From contig JALOQI010000033.1 in NCBI GenBank assembly GCA_025453435.1, forward strand, positions 1 through 6,015: a stretch of DNA of 6,015 nucleotides, given 5' to 3'. Both the position numbers and the translations under genes were made by a program. Source of the DNA: Candidatus Omnitrophota bacterium (GTDB lineage Bacteria; Omnitrophota; Koll11; Gygaellales; Profunditerraquicolaceae). Position 1 is the stretch's first letter; every line of letters starts with the position of its first letter. Positions 1 through 5,345 of this stretch are shown in pieces. A model generated the notes under the pieces. It searched no databases. It was not told where the DNA came from and saw only the letters and a list, made by a program, of their open reading frames with translations.

Positions 1-74
1 CGTTCCCGCAGCCGAAAGGTCCTCGAACACCGTGCGTCCCGATCCCTCCCGCAGCTCCGACGAACGTTCCCGCA
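1..74 (-). other. Anomalous end of the lolC reading frame with short direct repeats
   Basis: The last 60 or so bases before the window edge are about two-thirds G+C, clearly richer than neighbouring lolC sequence. CGTTCCCGCA occurs at both 1-10 and 65-74, 64 bases apart, which is not a multiple of three. TCCCGCA also occurs at 47-53. Permease-like sequence holds to about Gly330 (position 38). The remaining 12 residues (THGVRGPFGCGN) do not resemble the family. The cause may be a frameshift, a small duplication or an assembly artefact at a contig end. Confidence 0.45.
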
Positions 75-1027
75 AAACCTATCGTCAGCCCCTGGAACAT
101 GAATATGCGCTTGATATCGGACGCTGACATGCCGATTGCTTTTAATATACCTATGTCCTTTGTCTTTTCAACGACCATTACAATGAGCGTGCTGATTATG
201 TTGAATGAAGCGACCAGGATTATCAGCGTCAGGATTATGAACATCGTCAGCTTTTCGAGCTTTAAAGCCGCGAAGAAATTCTGGTTCTGCTCCATCCAGG
301 TCTTATAAGTGTATTCGTATCCGAGCCGAGACTGAAGTTCCCGTTTTACCTTATCCGCGAAATAAACGTCGTCCAGCTTGATCGACATCGCGCTGGCGTA
401 AGGGCCGGCAGAGGCGCTTATCTCCTGCGCCTTTTTGATATTGAAAAATATCAGGTTCATGTCATAGTCGTACATGCCTGATTCGAATATCCCCGAAACT
501 CTCTGCGTGAATGTTTTGCCCGTAGCGGAATAGAACGTCAGCTCGCCGTTGACCTCGGCTCCGAGATACAGCGCGAGCTCTTTGCCGATGATCACGCCGC
601 CCGGATCGAGGGCGTCCAGGCTTCCCCTTTTAATGCGCCTGACAATGTCGCTGGTGACCTTTTCCTGATGAGTGTCTATTCCCCGAAAAGATAGGGCCAT
701 GAAACGGTCGCCTTCCGAAACAAGCACCTGTCCCTGTATAAAGGGGCTCGCTGCCAGCACATGCGGATTTGCCTTTACTTTTTTCAGAACATCTTTATAT
801 TCCGCGTCGTCCATCCCGCTGAACTTTGCCAGGGTTATATGCGAATAATTGCCGATTATTTTTTCGCGCAGGTCAATGTCAAAACCCGACATGACCGCGA
901 TCACGACGATCAGCGCCATTACGCCGATCGCAACACCCATAACCGAAATAACGCTTATCAAAGAGATGAACTTCTCCTTGCGCTTGGTAAGGAGATAACG
1001 CCAGGCTATAAAAACGCTTACGGACAT
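1..1027 (-). CDS. lolC: LolC/LolE-family lipoprotein-releasing ABC transporter permease, 3' end cut by window edge
   Basis: Inner-membrane permease of the Lol system, which with the ATPase LolD extracts outer-membrane lipoproteins from the inner membrane and passes them to LolA. The 342 visible residues show a short cytoplasmic N-terminus (MSVSVFIAWRYLL), a first membrane segment at about 20-47 ending in MSGFD, a periplasmic MacB-like domain at about 50-255, a second membrane segment at about 262-286, the family's cytoplasmic VVEKTKDIGILKAIGM loop (285-300) and the start of a third segment (311-330, FQGLTIGFAGTFVG). Family members are about 400 residues, so some 60-70 are missing. The ATG at 1025-1027 sits inside the end of lysS (ATGTCCGTAA, 10-base overlap) after a weak GAAGAG ribosome site, implying translational coupling. 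From about residue 331 the protein no longer looks like a permease (see findings). LolC cannot be told from LolE, since many bacteria have a single such permease. Confidence 0.9.
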   Translation of the reverse strand, partial: MSVSVFIAWRYLLTKRKEKFISLISVISVMGVAIGVMALIVVIAVMSGFDIDLREKIIGNYSHITLAKFSGMDDAEYKDVLKKVKANPHVLAASPFIQGQVLVSEGDRFMALSFRGIDTHQEKVTSDIVRRIKRGSLDALDPGGVIIGKELALYLGAEVNGELTFYSATGKTFTQRVSGIFESGMYDYDMNLIFFNIKKAQEISASAGPYASAMSIKLDDVYFADKVKRELQSRLGYEYTYKTWMEQNQNFFAALKLEKLTMFIILTLIILVASFNIISTLIVMVVEKTKDIGILKAIGMSASDIKRIFMFQGLTIGFAGTFVGAAGGIGTHGVRGPFGCGN

Positions 1028-2490
1028 CGCTCTTCGCCGGTCTGCCGGTTGTCGCCCGGCCTCAATAATGGGAACAGTATGACATCCCTGATGGACGGCT
1101 GGTCCGTCAGAAGCATTACCAGCCTGTCAATCCCTATGCCAAGGCCGCCCGCATTTGGCATGCCGTGCTCCAGAGCCGTAACATAATCCTCATCCACGAC
1201 TTTAGCGCCTGATTCACCGGGATCCTTGACCTCTTCTTCGAACCTTGCCTTTTGCTCCTGCGGATCGTTGAGCTCGGAATATGCGTTGCCCACTTCCATG
1301 CCCGCTATAAAAAGCTCGAAACGCTCCGATAAAAGCGGATTATCAGGTTTAGTCTTTGCCAGCGGGCAGAGGCTGGTGTAATAATCCGTGACGAACAAAG
1401 GATCGACTGACATCTCCGATTCAAGCGTGTCCTCGATTATCTTGTTGATCTGAGTCCTGCTGAGCTTATCCGTATCGCGGGCCGCGCCCCGGGCTTTTAA
1501 CTTTGCCAGCATTGTTTCAGGGCTGTCCTGCGGATCTATATCGAATTTTTCTTTCACGAGATCCGCGAACGACACCCTTTTCCAGGGAGGCGCAAGGTCG
1601 ATCTGTTTACCCTGAAATGCAAATTGCAGCTTGCCGAACACGGATTGCGCAATATTGACTATCATGCTTTCGCATAAATGCATCATTCCTTCGAAATCCG
1701 AATACGCGCAGTAAACCTCGAGCATCGTGAACTCGGGATTATGTTTTATCGAAACGCCCTCGTTGCGGAACGAGCGGTTTATCTCATATACCCTTTCGAG
1801 CCCTCCCACGAGAAGCCTTTTCAAATAAAGTTCAGGGGCAATGCGCAGGAAAAGGTCTATATCGTATTCGTTGTGATGGGTCTTGAAAGGCCTGCCTGCC
1901 GCGCCTCCGACAATAGGGTGCATCATGGGCGTTTCGACTTCCAGAAAGCCTTTTTCGTCAAGGGTCCGGCGCAGGGACTGTATTACCTTCGAGCGCGCGA
2001 TAAACACTTCGCGCACGCCCTCGTTTGCCACAAGGTCAAGATAGCGCTGGCGGTATCTGACCTCCACGTCCTTAAGGCCGTGCCATTTTTCAGGTAAAGG
2101 CCGCAGGGCTTTGGACAGGACTGCGAATTGCTCGACCTTTACCGTCTGCTCGCCCGTGTGCGTCATGAAAAGCTCGCCGGCAATGCTCAGGAAATCCGCT
2201 ACTTCGACATTGTCAAGAAGCGCAAAATTATCCGCGCCTACATTATCCGCCTTGATATACAGCTGGATCCTGGCTGTTGAGTCGCGCAGGTCAGCGAATA
2301 CGATCTTGCCGTGGCCGCGCTTTGCAGTCAGCCTGCCGCAAACGCTCACCTTTTTGCCTTCCTGAAAAGCCTCCCGGACTGCCGCAATGTCAACGCGCCC
2401 CGGGAGAGGCTTGCCATAACCCTGTATGCCTTTACTGCGAAGGTTATCCAGCTTGATCTTCCTCTGCTGGATCAATTCATTCAATTCCAT
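1018..2490 (-). CDS. lysS: Lysyl-tRNA synthetase, class II
   Basis: Cytosolic enzyme that activates lysine with ATP and charges tRNA-Lys. At 490 residues it has the usual bacterial class II length. An N-terminal helix (1-20) precedes an OB-fold anticodon-binding domain (about 45-130, with VSVCGRLTAKRGHGKIVFADLRD). The catalytic domain then carries motif 1 (about 176-200, LDEKGFLEVETPMM), the lysine-pocket stretch FLRIAPELYLKRLLVGG (214-230), motif 2 (FRNEGVSIKHNPEFTMLEVY, 241-260), the conserved GNAYSELNDPQEQKARFEEE (401-420) and motif 3 (GLGIGIDRLVMLLTD, 449-463), followed by SIRDVILFPLLRP. All class II signatures are intact. The ATG at 2490 is supported by the promoter about 60 bases upstream and by the family's N-terminus; its ribosome site (AAAGAGAT) is weak. 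It leads a transcription unit with the overlapping lolC. The roughly 50-base leader is too short for a T-box riboswitch. Confidence 0.98.
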   Translation of the reverse strand: MELNELIQQRKIKLDNLRSKGIQGYGKPLPGRVDIAAVREAFQEGKKVSVCGRLTAKRGHGKIVFADLRDSTARIQLYIKADNVGADNFALLDNVEVADFLSIAGELFMTHTGEQTVKVEQFAVLSKALRPLPEKWHGLKDVEVRYRQRYLDLVANEGVREVFIARSKVIQSLRRTLDEKGFLEVETPMMHPIVGGAAGRPFKTHHNEYDIDLFLRIAPELYLKRLLVGGLERVYEINRSFRNEGVSIKHNPEFTMLEVYCAYSDFEGMMHLCESMIVNIAQSVFGKLQFAFQGKQIDLAPPWKRVSFADLVKEKFDIDPQDSPETMLAKLKARGAARDTDKLSRTQINKIIEDTLESEMSVDPLFVTDYYTSLCPLAKTKPDNPLLSERFELFIAGMEVGNAYSELNDPQEQKARFEEEVKDPGESGAKVVDEDYVTALEHGMPNAGGLGIGIDRLVMLLTDQPSIRDVILFPLLRPGDNRQTGEERCP

Positions 2491-2546
2491 GGATATCTCT
2501 TTGTTTGCGCTCGTATCTGGGTCACATAAAAGAACTTAGCCATATT

Positions 2547-2575
2547 ATTATATAGTAATAAGGCCCGGGTGTCAA
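2547..2575 (-). promoter_or_regulatory. Consensus sigma70 promoter for lysS-lolC
   Basis: On the minus strand the sequence has TTGACA (2570-2575), a 17-base spacer, and TATAAT (2547-2552). Both hexamers match the consensus at all six positions and the spacer is optimal. Transcription should start near 2540, giving a leader of about 50 bases before the lysS ATG. The -35 element lies 16 bases downstream of the U-tract of the truB terminator, so lysS-lolC looks like an independently initiated unit. Confidence 0.88.
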
Positions 2576-2591
2576 TGATTCAGGCAAGATG

Positions 2592-2616
2592 AAAAAGGAG
2601 CGGCTCTTTAGCCGCT
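2592..2616 (-). terminator. Intrinsic terminator of the hldD-truB operon
   Basis: Reading the minus strand, AGCGGCT (2616-2610) pairs with AGCCGCT (2605-2599) around a four-base loop (AAAG). This perfect 7-base-pair GC-rich stem is followed by CC and five T residues (2596-2592). The left arm holds the last two codons of truB and the first base of its TAA, so the stop codon runs from the stem into the loop. Position and form fit Rho-independent termination just before the lysS promoter. Confidence 0.85.
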
Positions 2617-3288
2617 GAAAGGCTGGACCTTTGACCCGTCTATGTCGTCAATACCTACGGACTGCTCTATAGTAAAAGGCCCGATGCTTGTGCGCTGCAG
2701 CCTGCATATATGGCCCACGCTTCCCAGATCGCGCGCCACGTCCTCGCCAAGCTGGCGCACATAAGTGCCTTTGGAACAACGCATGTAAAAATCAATGTCC
2801 GGAAGCCGGAAATCCAGGACCTTTATATCGCTTACTGTAACCTCTCTGGGCTTGCGCTCAACCTCTTTGCCCTTTAACGCAAGCTGATAAAGCCTCTTGC
2901 CTTTATGCTTGACCGCCGAATACATAGGAGGTATCTGCATGATCCTGCCTTTGTATGACAAAAATGCAGTTTCGGCCATAGGCCTGGTAATATGGCCGAA
3001 TTCCTTCTCTTCTACCACGGATCCGCTGGAATCTCCGCTGTCGGTCCTTGCGCCGAGCCGCAGGGTAGCCGCATACTCTTTTTCAAAGCGCATAAAACGC
3101 TCGAAAAGGCCTGTGGCTTTTCCTACAAGGACCACAAGCACCCCTGTGGCAATAGGGTCAAGTGTGCCCGCGTGGCCTATTTTTTGCATGTTCAGTTTGC
3201 GCCGCACCACTGCCACGACGTCATGGGAAGTGAACCCGGCGGGCTTGTTCACGACGAGGATCCCGTCTTTGACCCTTGCATTTATCAT
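2608..3288 (-). CDS. truB: tRNA pseudouridine(55) synthase TruB
   Basis: Converts uridine 55 in the T-psi-C arm of tRNAs to pseudouridine. The 226-residue protein has the family start GILVVNKPAGFTSHDVV (9-25), the catalytic motif GHAGTLDPIATGVL (38-51) with nucleophile Asp44, the KEYAATLRLGARTDSGD stretch (70-86), PPMYSAVKHKGKRLYQLA (120-137) and CSKGTYVRQLGEDVARDLG (171-189). It ends shortly after the TruB second domain and lacks the C-terminal PUA-type domain that brings E. coli TruB to 314 residues. Short forms are common in other phyla, and the terminator overlapping the stop argues that this is the natural end. The ATG at 3288 lies 7 bases after the upstream stop with no good ribosome site (TCTAAAATAAAT), so translation probably depends on coupling. 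It is the last gene of the operon. The usual neighbours rbfA, infB and ribF are absent. Confidence 0.96.
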   Translation of the reverse strand: MINARVKDGILVVNKPAGFTSHDVVAVVRRKLNMQKIGHAGTLDPIATGVLVVLVGKATGLFERFMRFEKEYAATLRLGARTDSGDSSGSVVEEKEFGHITRPMAETAFLSYKGRIMQIPPMYSAVKHKGKRLYQLALKGKEVERKPREVTVSDIKVLDFRLPDIDFYMRCSKGTYVRQLGEDVARDLGSVGHICRLQRTSIGPFTIEQSVGIDDIDGSKVQPFSG

Positions 3289-3295
3289 ATTTATT

Positions 3296-3652
3296 TTAGA
3301 ATTTCTGGCTGACTTTTACGCCTTTTTCAGCCAGCCGGGCGAGTTTTTCCTTTGAACACCGCGGGCATAAAAAAACAGGCTTTGCGTCAGTCCGGTCGTA
3401 ATCTTTAGCCCTGACCAGCCGCCAGAGCGCTGCCTCTTTGCCGCAGTTATCGCAGCGGCCTTTTTCTTTGACGTGCCAGACTTCGAATACGGCTGATGTG
3501 AATATGAACCTGTCAACCCAGAAAAATATTGCCCCGCCGATAAGATTCGCTATGACGGTGGACCATATCCCCACGCCCAGCTGTTTGACTACAAGCCAGA
3601 GTATCGGCGTGCTCAGCTGCCATCTGATAAGATAGAATAAAAACCTTTTCAT
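3296..3652 (-). CDS. Uncharacterised small membrane protein with two transmembrane segments and a C-terminal zinc ribbon
   Basis: I do not recognise a named function. The preferred 118-residue product has two hydrophobic segments, about 4-24 (FLFYLIRWQLSTPILWLVV) and 29-50 (IWSTVIANLIGGAIFFWVDRFIF). A basic cytoplasmic-looking tail follows with two CxxC pairs (Cys67/Cys70 and Cys96/Cys99, 25 residues between pairs), the pattern of a four-cysteine zinc ribbon. The second segment, ending in an aromatic/basic DRFIF, loosely recalls the end of GtrA-type membrane proteins, but two segments are too few for a complete GtrA protein, so I treat this as resemblance only. The start at 3652 is chosen because it follows an AAAGG site and begins MKRFLFYLIRW. 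An upstream in-frame ATG at 3715 would overlap hldD by 56 bases. The gene sits 7 bases after hldD and 7 before truB, so it is surely co-transcribed with both. Confidence 0.85.
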   Translation of the reverse strand: MKRFLFYLIRWQLSTPILWLVVKQLGVGIWSTVIANLIGGAIFFWVDRFIFTSAVFEVWHVKEKGRCDNCGKEAALWRLVRAKDYDRTDAKPVFLCPRCSKEKLARLAEKGVKVSQKF

Positions 3653-3656
3653 GAGA

Positions 3657-3661
3657 CCTTT
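3657..3661 (-). promoter_or_regulatory. Ribosome binding site that sets the start of the membrane/zinc-ribbon gene
   Basis: AAAGG on the minus strand overlaps the TAA stop of hldD (3660-3662) and lies four bases before the ATG at 3650-3652. It favours this ATG over the in-frame ATG at 3715 inside hldD, and suggests that ribosomes finishing hldD re-initiate here. Confidence 0.6.
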
Positions 3662-4628
3662 ATATATACAGGCGCCCCTGCAGATACTTGGCGTAATCCT
3701 TGATCGCATCTTCAAGAGTGCGCATCACATGCCGGCAGCCCGCGGCCCGAAGCTTGGTAAGGTCCGCTTCGGTGAAATACTGATATTTATCCCTGATGGC
3801 CCCGGGCATTTCTATATACTGTATCCTGCACTCTTTGTTGACTGCGGCGAAAAGCCCGGCTGCAAGATCGTTCCATGTCCTGGCATTGCCGCTGCCTACG
3901 TTATATATGCCTTTTTTAGCCGGGTGCTTGACGAAGAAATCGACTATTTCAACCGCGTCCTTTACGTAAACAAAGTCCCTCTTCTGGCCTCCGTCGGGGA
4001 AATCAGGCCGGTATGACTTGAAAAGCCTCATCGGTTCGCCGCGTTCCACAGTATCGAACGCTTTGCAGGCCAGGGACATCATATCGCCTTTGTGGTATTC
4101 ATTCGGCCCGAAAACATTGAAAAACTTAAAGCCGGTTACTTTATTCGAAAGCTTGCTGCGGATAAGCCACAGGTCGAACATCTGTTTGGAATACCCGTAC
4201 ATGTTCAAAGGCCGCAAGGTCACAGACACTTTATCGCTGTCAGAATAACCTTTTGAGCCGTCGCCGTATGTAGCGGCAGAAGACGCATATAAGAACGGTA
4301 TCTTTTTGGCAAGGGCCCACTCGCAAATCCTTCTGGAATACCTGTAATTATTCTCTGTCAAAAAGGCTGCGTCGGTTTCGGTTGTGGACGCAGCCGCACC
4401 CATGTGGATTATGCGGTCAAAAGACGCGCCGAGCCGGCCTGATTCAAGCATTTCAAGGAATGCGTTTTTTTCAAAATAATCCGCGAAATTCTTGCCTTCG
4501 AGGTTACGCCACTTCTCGGTCGAGCCGAGTTCGTCGACCACATAAATATCGTCGACTCCCTCGGAGTTCAACTTCGCCAGGATACAACTGCCAATAAAAC
4601 CGGCTCCTCCGGTCAGGATCGTCTTCAT
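3660..4628 (-). CDS. hldD: ADP-L-glycero-D-manno-heptose 6-epimerase
   Basis: NAD(P)-dependent epimerase of the extended short-chain dehydrogenase family. It converts ADP-D-glycero-D-manno-heptose to the L-glycero form used for the lipopolysaccharide inner core, in the cytosol. The 322 residues are close to the 310 of E. coli HldD (RfaD). Visible are the Rossmann motif TGGAGFIGS (6-14), NNYRYS (93-98), IPFLYASSAATYGDG (110-124), the catalytic YxxxK as YGYSK (Tyr144, Lys148), FFNVFGPNEYHKGDMMS (169-185) with Lys180 matching the second catalytic base of E. coli HldD (Lys178), RDFVYVKD (217-224), YNVGSG (242-247) and FTEADLTKLRAAG (285-297). The NNY, HKG and TEADLTKLRAAG signatures separate it from UDP-glucose 4-epimerases. 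The ATG has a good AGGAG site five bases upstream. It is first in the operon. The other heptose genes (gmhA, hldE, gmhB) are not in the window. Confidence 0.96.
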   Translation of the reverse strand: MKTILTGGAGFIGSCILAKLNSEGVDDIYVVDELGSTEKWRNLEGKNFADYFEKNAFLEMLESGRLGASFDRIIHMGAAASTTETDAAFLTENNYRYSRRICEWALAKKIPFLYASSAATYGDGSKGYSDSDKVSVTLRPLNMYGYSKQMFDLWLIRSKLSNKVTGFKFFNVFGPNEYHKGDMMSLACKAFDTVERGEPMRLFKSYRPDFPDGGQKRDFVYVKDAVEIVDFFVKHPAKKGIYNVGSGNARTWNDLAAGLFAAVNKECRIQYIEMPGAIRDKYQYFTEADLTKLRAAGCRHVMRTLEDAIKDYAKYLQGRLYI

Positions 4629-4668
4629 CGATACTCCTGTTAGCTTGAGTTGATTCGGCCTAAAAAAC

Positions 4669-4700
4669 GAATATCGGTAAGCTATATATTACCGATATTC
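4669..4700. repeat. Perfect 12-base inverted repeat over the hldD promoter: candidate operator or terminator
   Basis: GAATATCGGTAA (4669-4680) and its exact reverse complement TTACCGATATTC (4689-4700) are separated by eight bases (GCTATATA). The arm centres are 20 bases apart, about two helical turns, which suits a dimeric regulator. The element covers part of the spacer, the -10 hexamer and the predicted start of the hldD promoter. On the minus strand it is followed by G and six T residues (4667-4662), so in read-through RNA from the Cache gene it could also act as an AT-rich intrinsic terminator. RNA starting at the local promoter would contain only one arm and could not fold this way. Confidence 0.8.
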
Positions 4701-4714
4701 ATCTGTTTCGTCAA
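4686..4714 (-). promoter_or_regulatory. Likely sigma70-type promoter of the hldD operon
   Basis: On the minus strand the sequence has TTGACG (4709-4714, 5 of 6 consensus), a 17-base spacer, and TAATAT (4686-4691, 4 of 6, keeping the important T1, A2 and T6). The predicted start is near 4679, about 50 bases before the hldD ATG, the same geometry as the lysS promoter. The -10 element straddles one arm and the loop of the inverted repeat at 4669-4700. Confidence 0.65.
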
Positions 4715-4752
4715 TACTATTTCGCGCTTATATCGGGTATGTCTTTTAAGCA

Positions 4753-4787
4753 GACAGCCCTGATCGATAAGATCGGCCAGGGCTGTC
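4753..4787 (-). terminator. Strong hairpin after the Cache gene, possible terminator with poor U-tract
   Basis: GACAGCCCTG (4753-4762) pairs perfectly with CAGGGCTGTC (4778-4787). Inside it, after an A-C mismatch, TCGAT (4764-4768) can pair with ATCGG (4772-4776, one G-T wobble) around a three-base loop. The hairpin begins 33 bases after the Cache stop codon, where a terminator is expected. The minus strand then reads TGCTTAAAAG rather than a clean T-run, so termination may be weak, Rho-assisted, or completed by the second hairpin at 4669-4700. It could instead protect the 3' end of the message. Confidence 0.5.
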
Positions 4788-4820
4788 GCGAAGCTTTTGC
4801 TTCAGATCATCTTGATACAA

Positions 4821-5306
4821 TTACATCTTATAGCCTACGTAAAGGACACCCACTATCTTTCCGGATTCATCTTTTACAGGCTCGTATCCTGTCTGGTATT
4901 TGTCTCCCAGGATGTCAGCTTCGCCGTAGAAAGCCTCTCCGTTGCGGATCTTTTTGATAGCCGCGCCGTTGGGGTCGAGCATAGTGCCTACAGCCCTGTT
5001 GCCGTCTTTGATGACGTTTGTGGAAATACGCTTGAATCCGTCGCCTACCGCGGCGAATATAGTCGCGGTGCAGCCGTTGTTATCCGCTACTTCGTCGACC
5101 ACATCATAGTTGCCGTTCATCTCGGTTTCGCCGAATGACAAAGTGCCGCCGTCAAGTTTAGCTTTGCCTAACGCAGCTGTCTTGTCTTCGAGCATCTTTA
5201 TAGCTGTTTTTACCTTCGAACCCCAGTCCTGCGCGTAGCATGCGCCGGCAAATATTACAAGACCGGCTACCAACAGTAGTGCGATCACCCTAGTGTAGCT
5301 TTTCAT
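4821..5306 (-). CDS. Exported stand-alone Cache-domain sensor protein next to a chemoreceptor
   Basis: Small 161-residue protein with an N-terminal signal sequence (basic MKSYTR, hydrophobic 7-22, then GACYAQ) and one extracytoplasmic Cache domain of the sCache_3 / Cache_3-Cache_2 type. A short helix (about 30-50) leads into the domain core: LSFGETEMNGNYDVVDEV (56-73), the TATIFAAVGDGFKRISTNV stretch (80-98), GNRAVGTMLDP (102-112), GEAFYGEADILGDKYQTGYE (123-142) and the closing strand GKIVGVLYVGYK (149-160). In most relatives this domain is the periplasmic sensor of a transmembrane chemoreceptor or kinase. Here the protein stops right after it, with no second membrane helix, HAMP or signalling domain. 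Cleavage is likely by signal peptidase I after Ala25. Cys23 gives only a weak lipobox (Ala at -3), so a lipoprotein is possible but less likely. The ATG has a strong AAAGGAG site six bases upstream. The gene is 39 bases after the MCP, so a shared operon and a ligand-binding role are inferred. Confidence 0.85.
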   Translation of the reverse strand: MKSYTRVIALLLVAGLVIFAGACYAQDWGSKVKTAIKMLEDKTAALGKAKLDGGTLSFGETEMNGNYDVVDEVADNNGCTATIFAAVGDGFKRISTNVIKDGNRAVGTMLDPNGAAIKKIRNGEAFYGEADILGDKYQTGYEPVKDESGKIVGVLYVGYKM

Positions 5307-5312
5307 TCCCTG

Positions 5313-5319
5313 CTCCTTT
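5313..5319 (-). promoter_or_regulatory. Strong ribosome binding site of the Cache protein gene
   Basis: AAAGGAG on the minus strand lies six bases before the ATG at 5304-5306, within the 39-base gap after the MCP stop. It is the best ribosome site in the window and suggests the small exported protein is made in larger amounts than its neighbours. That gap shows no promoter-like pair of hexamers and no hairpin, so transcription probably comes from upstream of the MCP. Confidence 0.7.
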
Positions 5320-5345
5320 CTTTAAATAATTAAAACACTTTTCCT

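Noticed and set aside
761..1186. Plus-strand open frame of 141 codons
   Set aside because: It lies wholly opposite lolC and lysS, which have strong family matches, and its translation has no recognisable domain and unusual composition.
1678..2097. Plus-strand open frame of 139 codons
   Set aside because: It is antisense to the conserved motif 1 and motif 2 region of lysS, with no plausible ribosome site or family resemblance.
2491..2546. T-box or other riboswitch in the lysS leader
   Set aside because: The predicted leader is only about 50 bases, far too short for a T-box, with no stem-loop or anti-terminator pair visible.
2897..3355. Plus-strand open frame of 152 codons with a hydrophobic end
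   Set aside because: It is antisense to truB and the end of the membrane/zinc-ribbon gene. The hydrophobic look comes from the complementary codons.
3653..3715. Longer 139-residue form of the membrane/zinc-ribbon protein starting at 3715
   Set aside because: The extra 21 residues overlap hldD by 56 bases and look like a shadow of it (polar, Arg/Cys-rich). A ribosome site stands before the ATG at 3652, which also begins directly at the hydrophobic segment.
4729..4739. A third half-site-like copy (TACCCGATATA) upstream of the hldD -35 element
   Set aside because: It needs a one-base insertion to match the palindrome arm and has no partner, so chance is likely in AT-rich DNA.
4739..5138. Plus-strand open frames starting in the hldD-Cache gap
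   Set aside because: They run antisense through the Cache gene, cross the hairpin, and show no domain. The minus-strand Cache protein explains the sequence.
5229..5248. Lipoprotein signal peptide in the Cache protein (Cys23)
   Set aside because: The residues before Cys23 are Ala-Gly-Ala rather than a proper Leu-x-Gly/Ala lipobox. Signal peptidase I cleavage after Ala25 fits better. It is left open at low probability.
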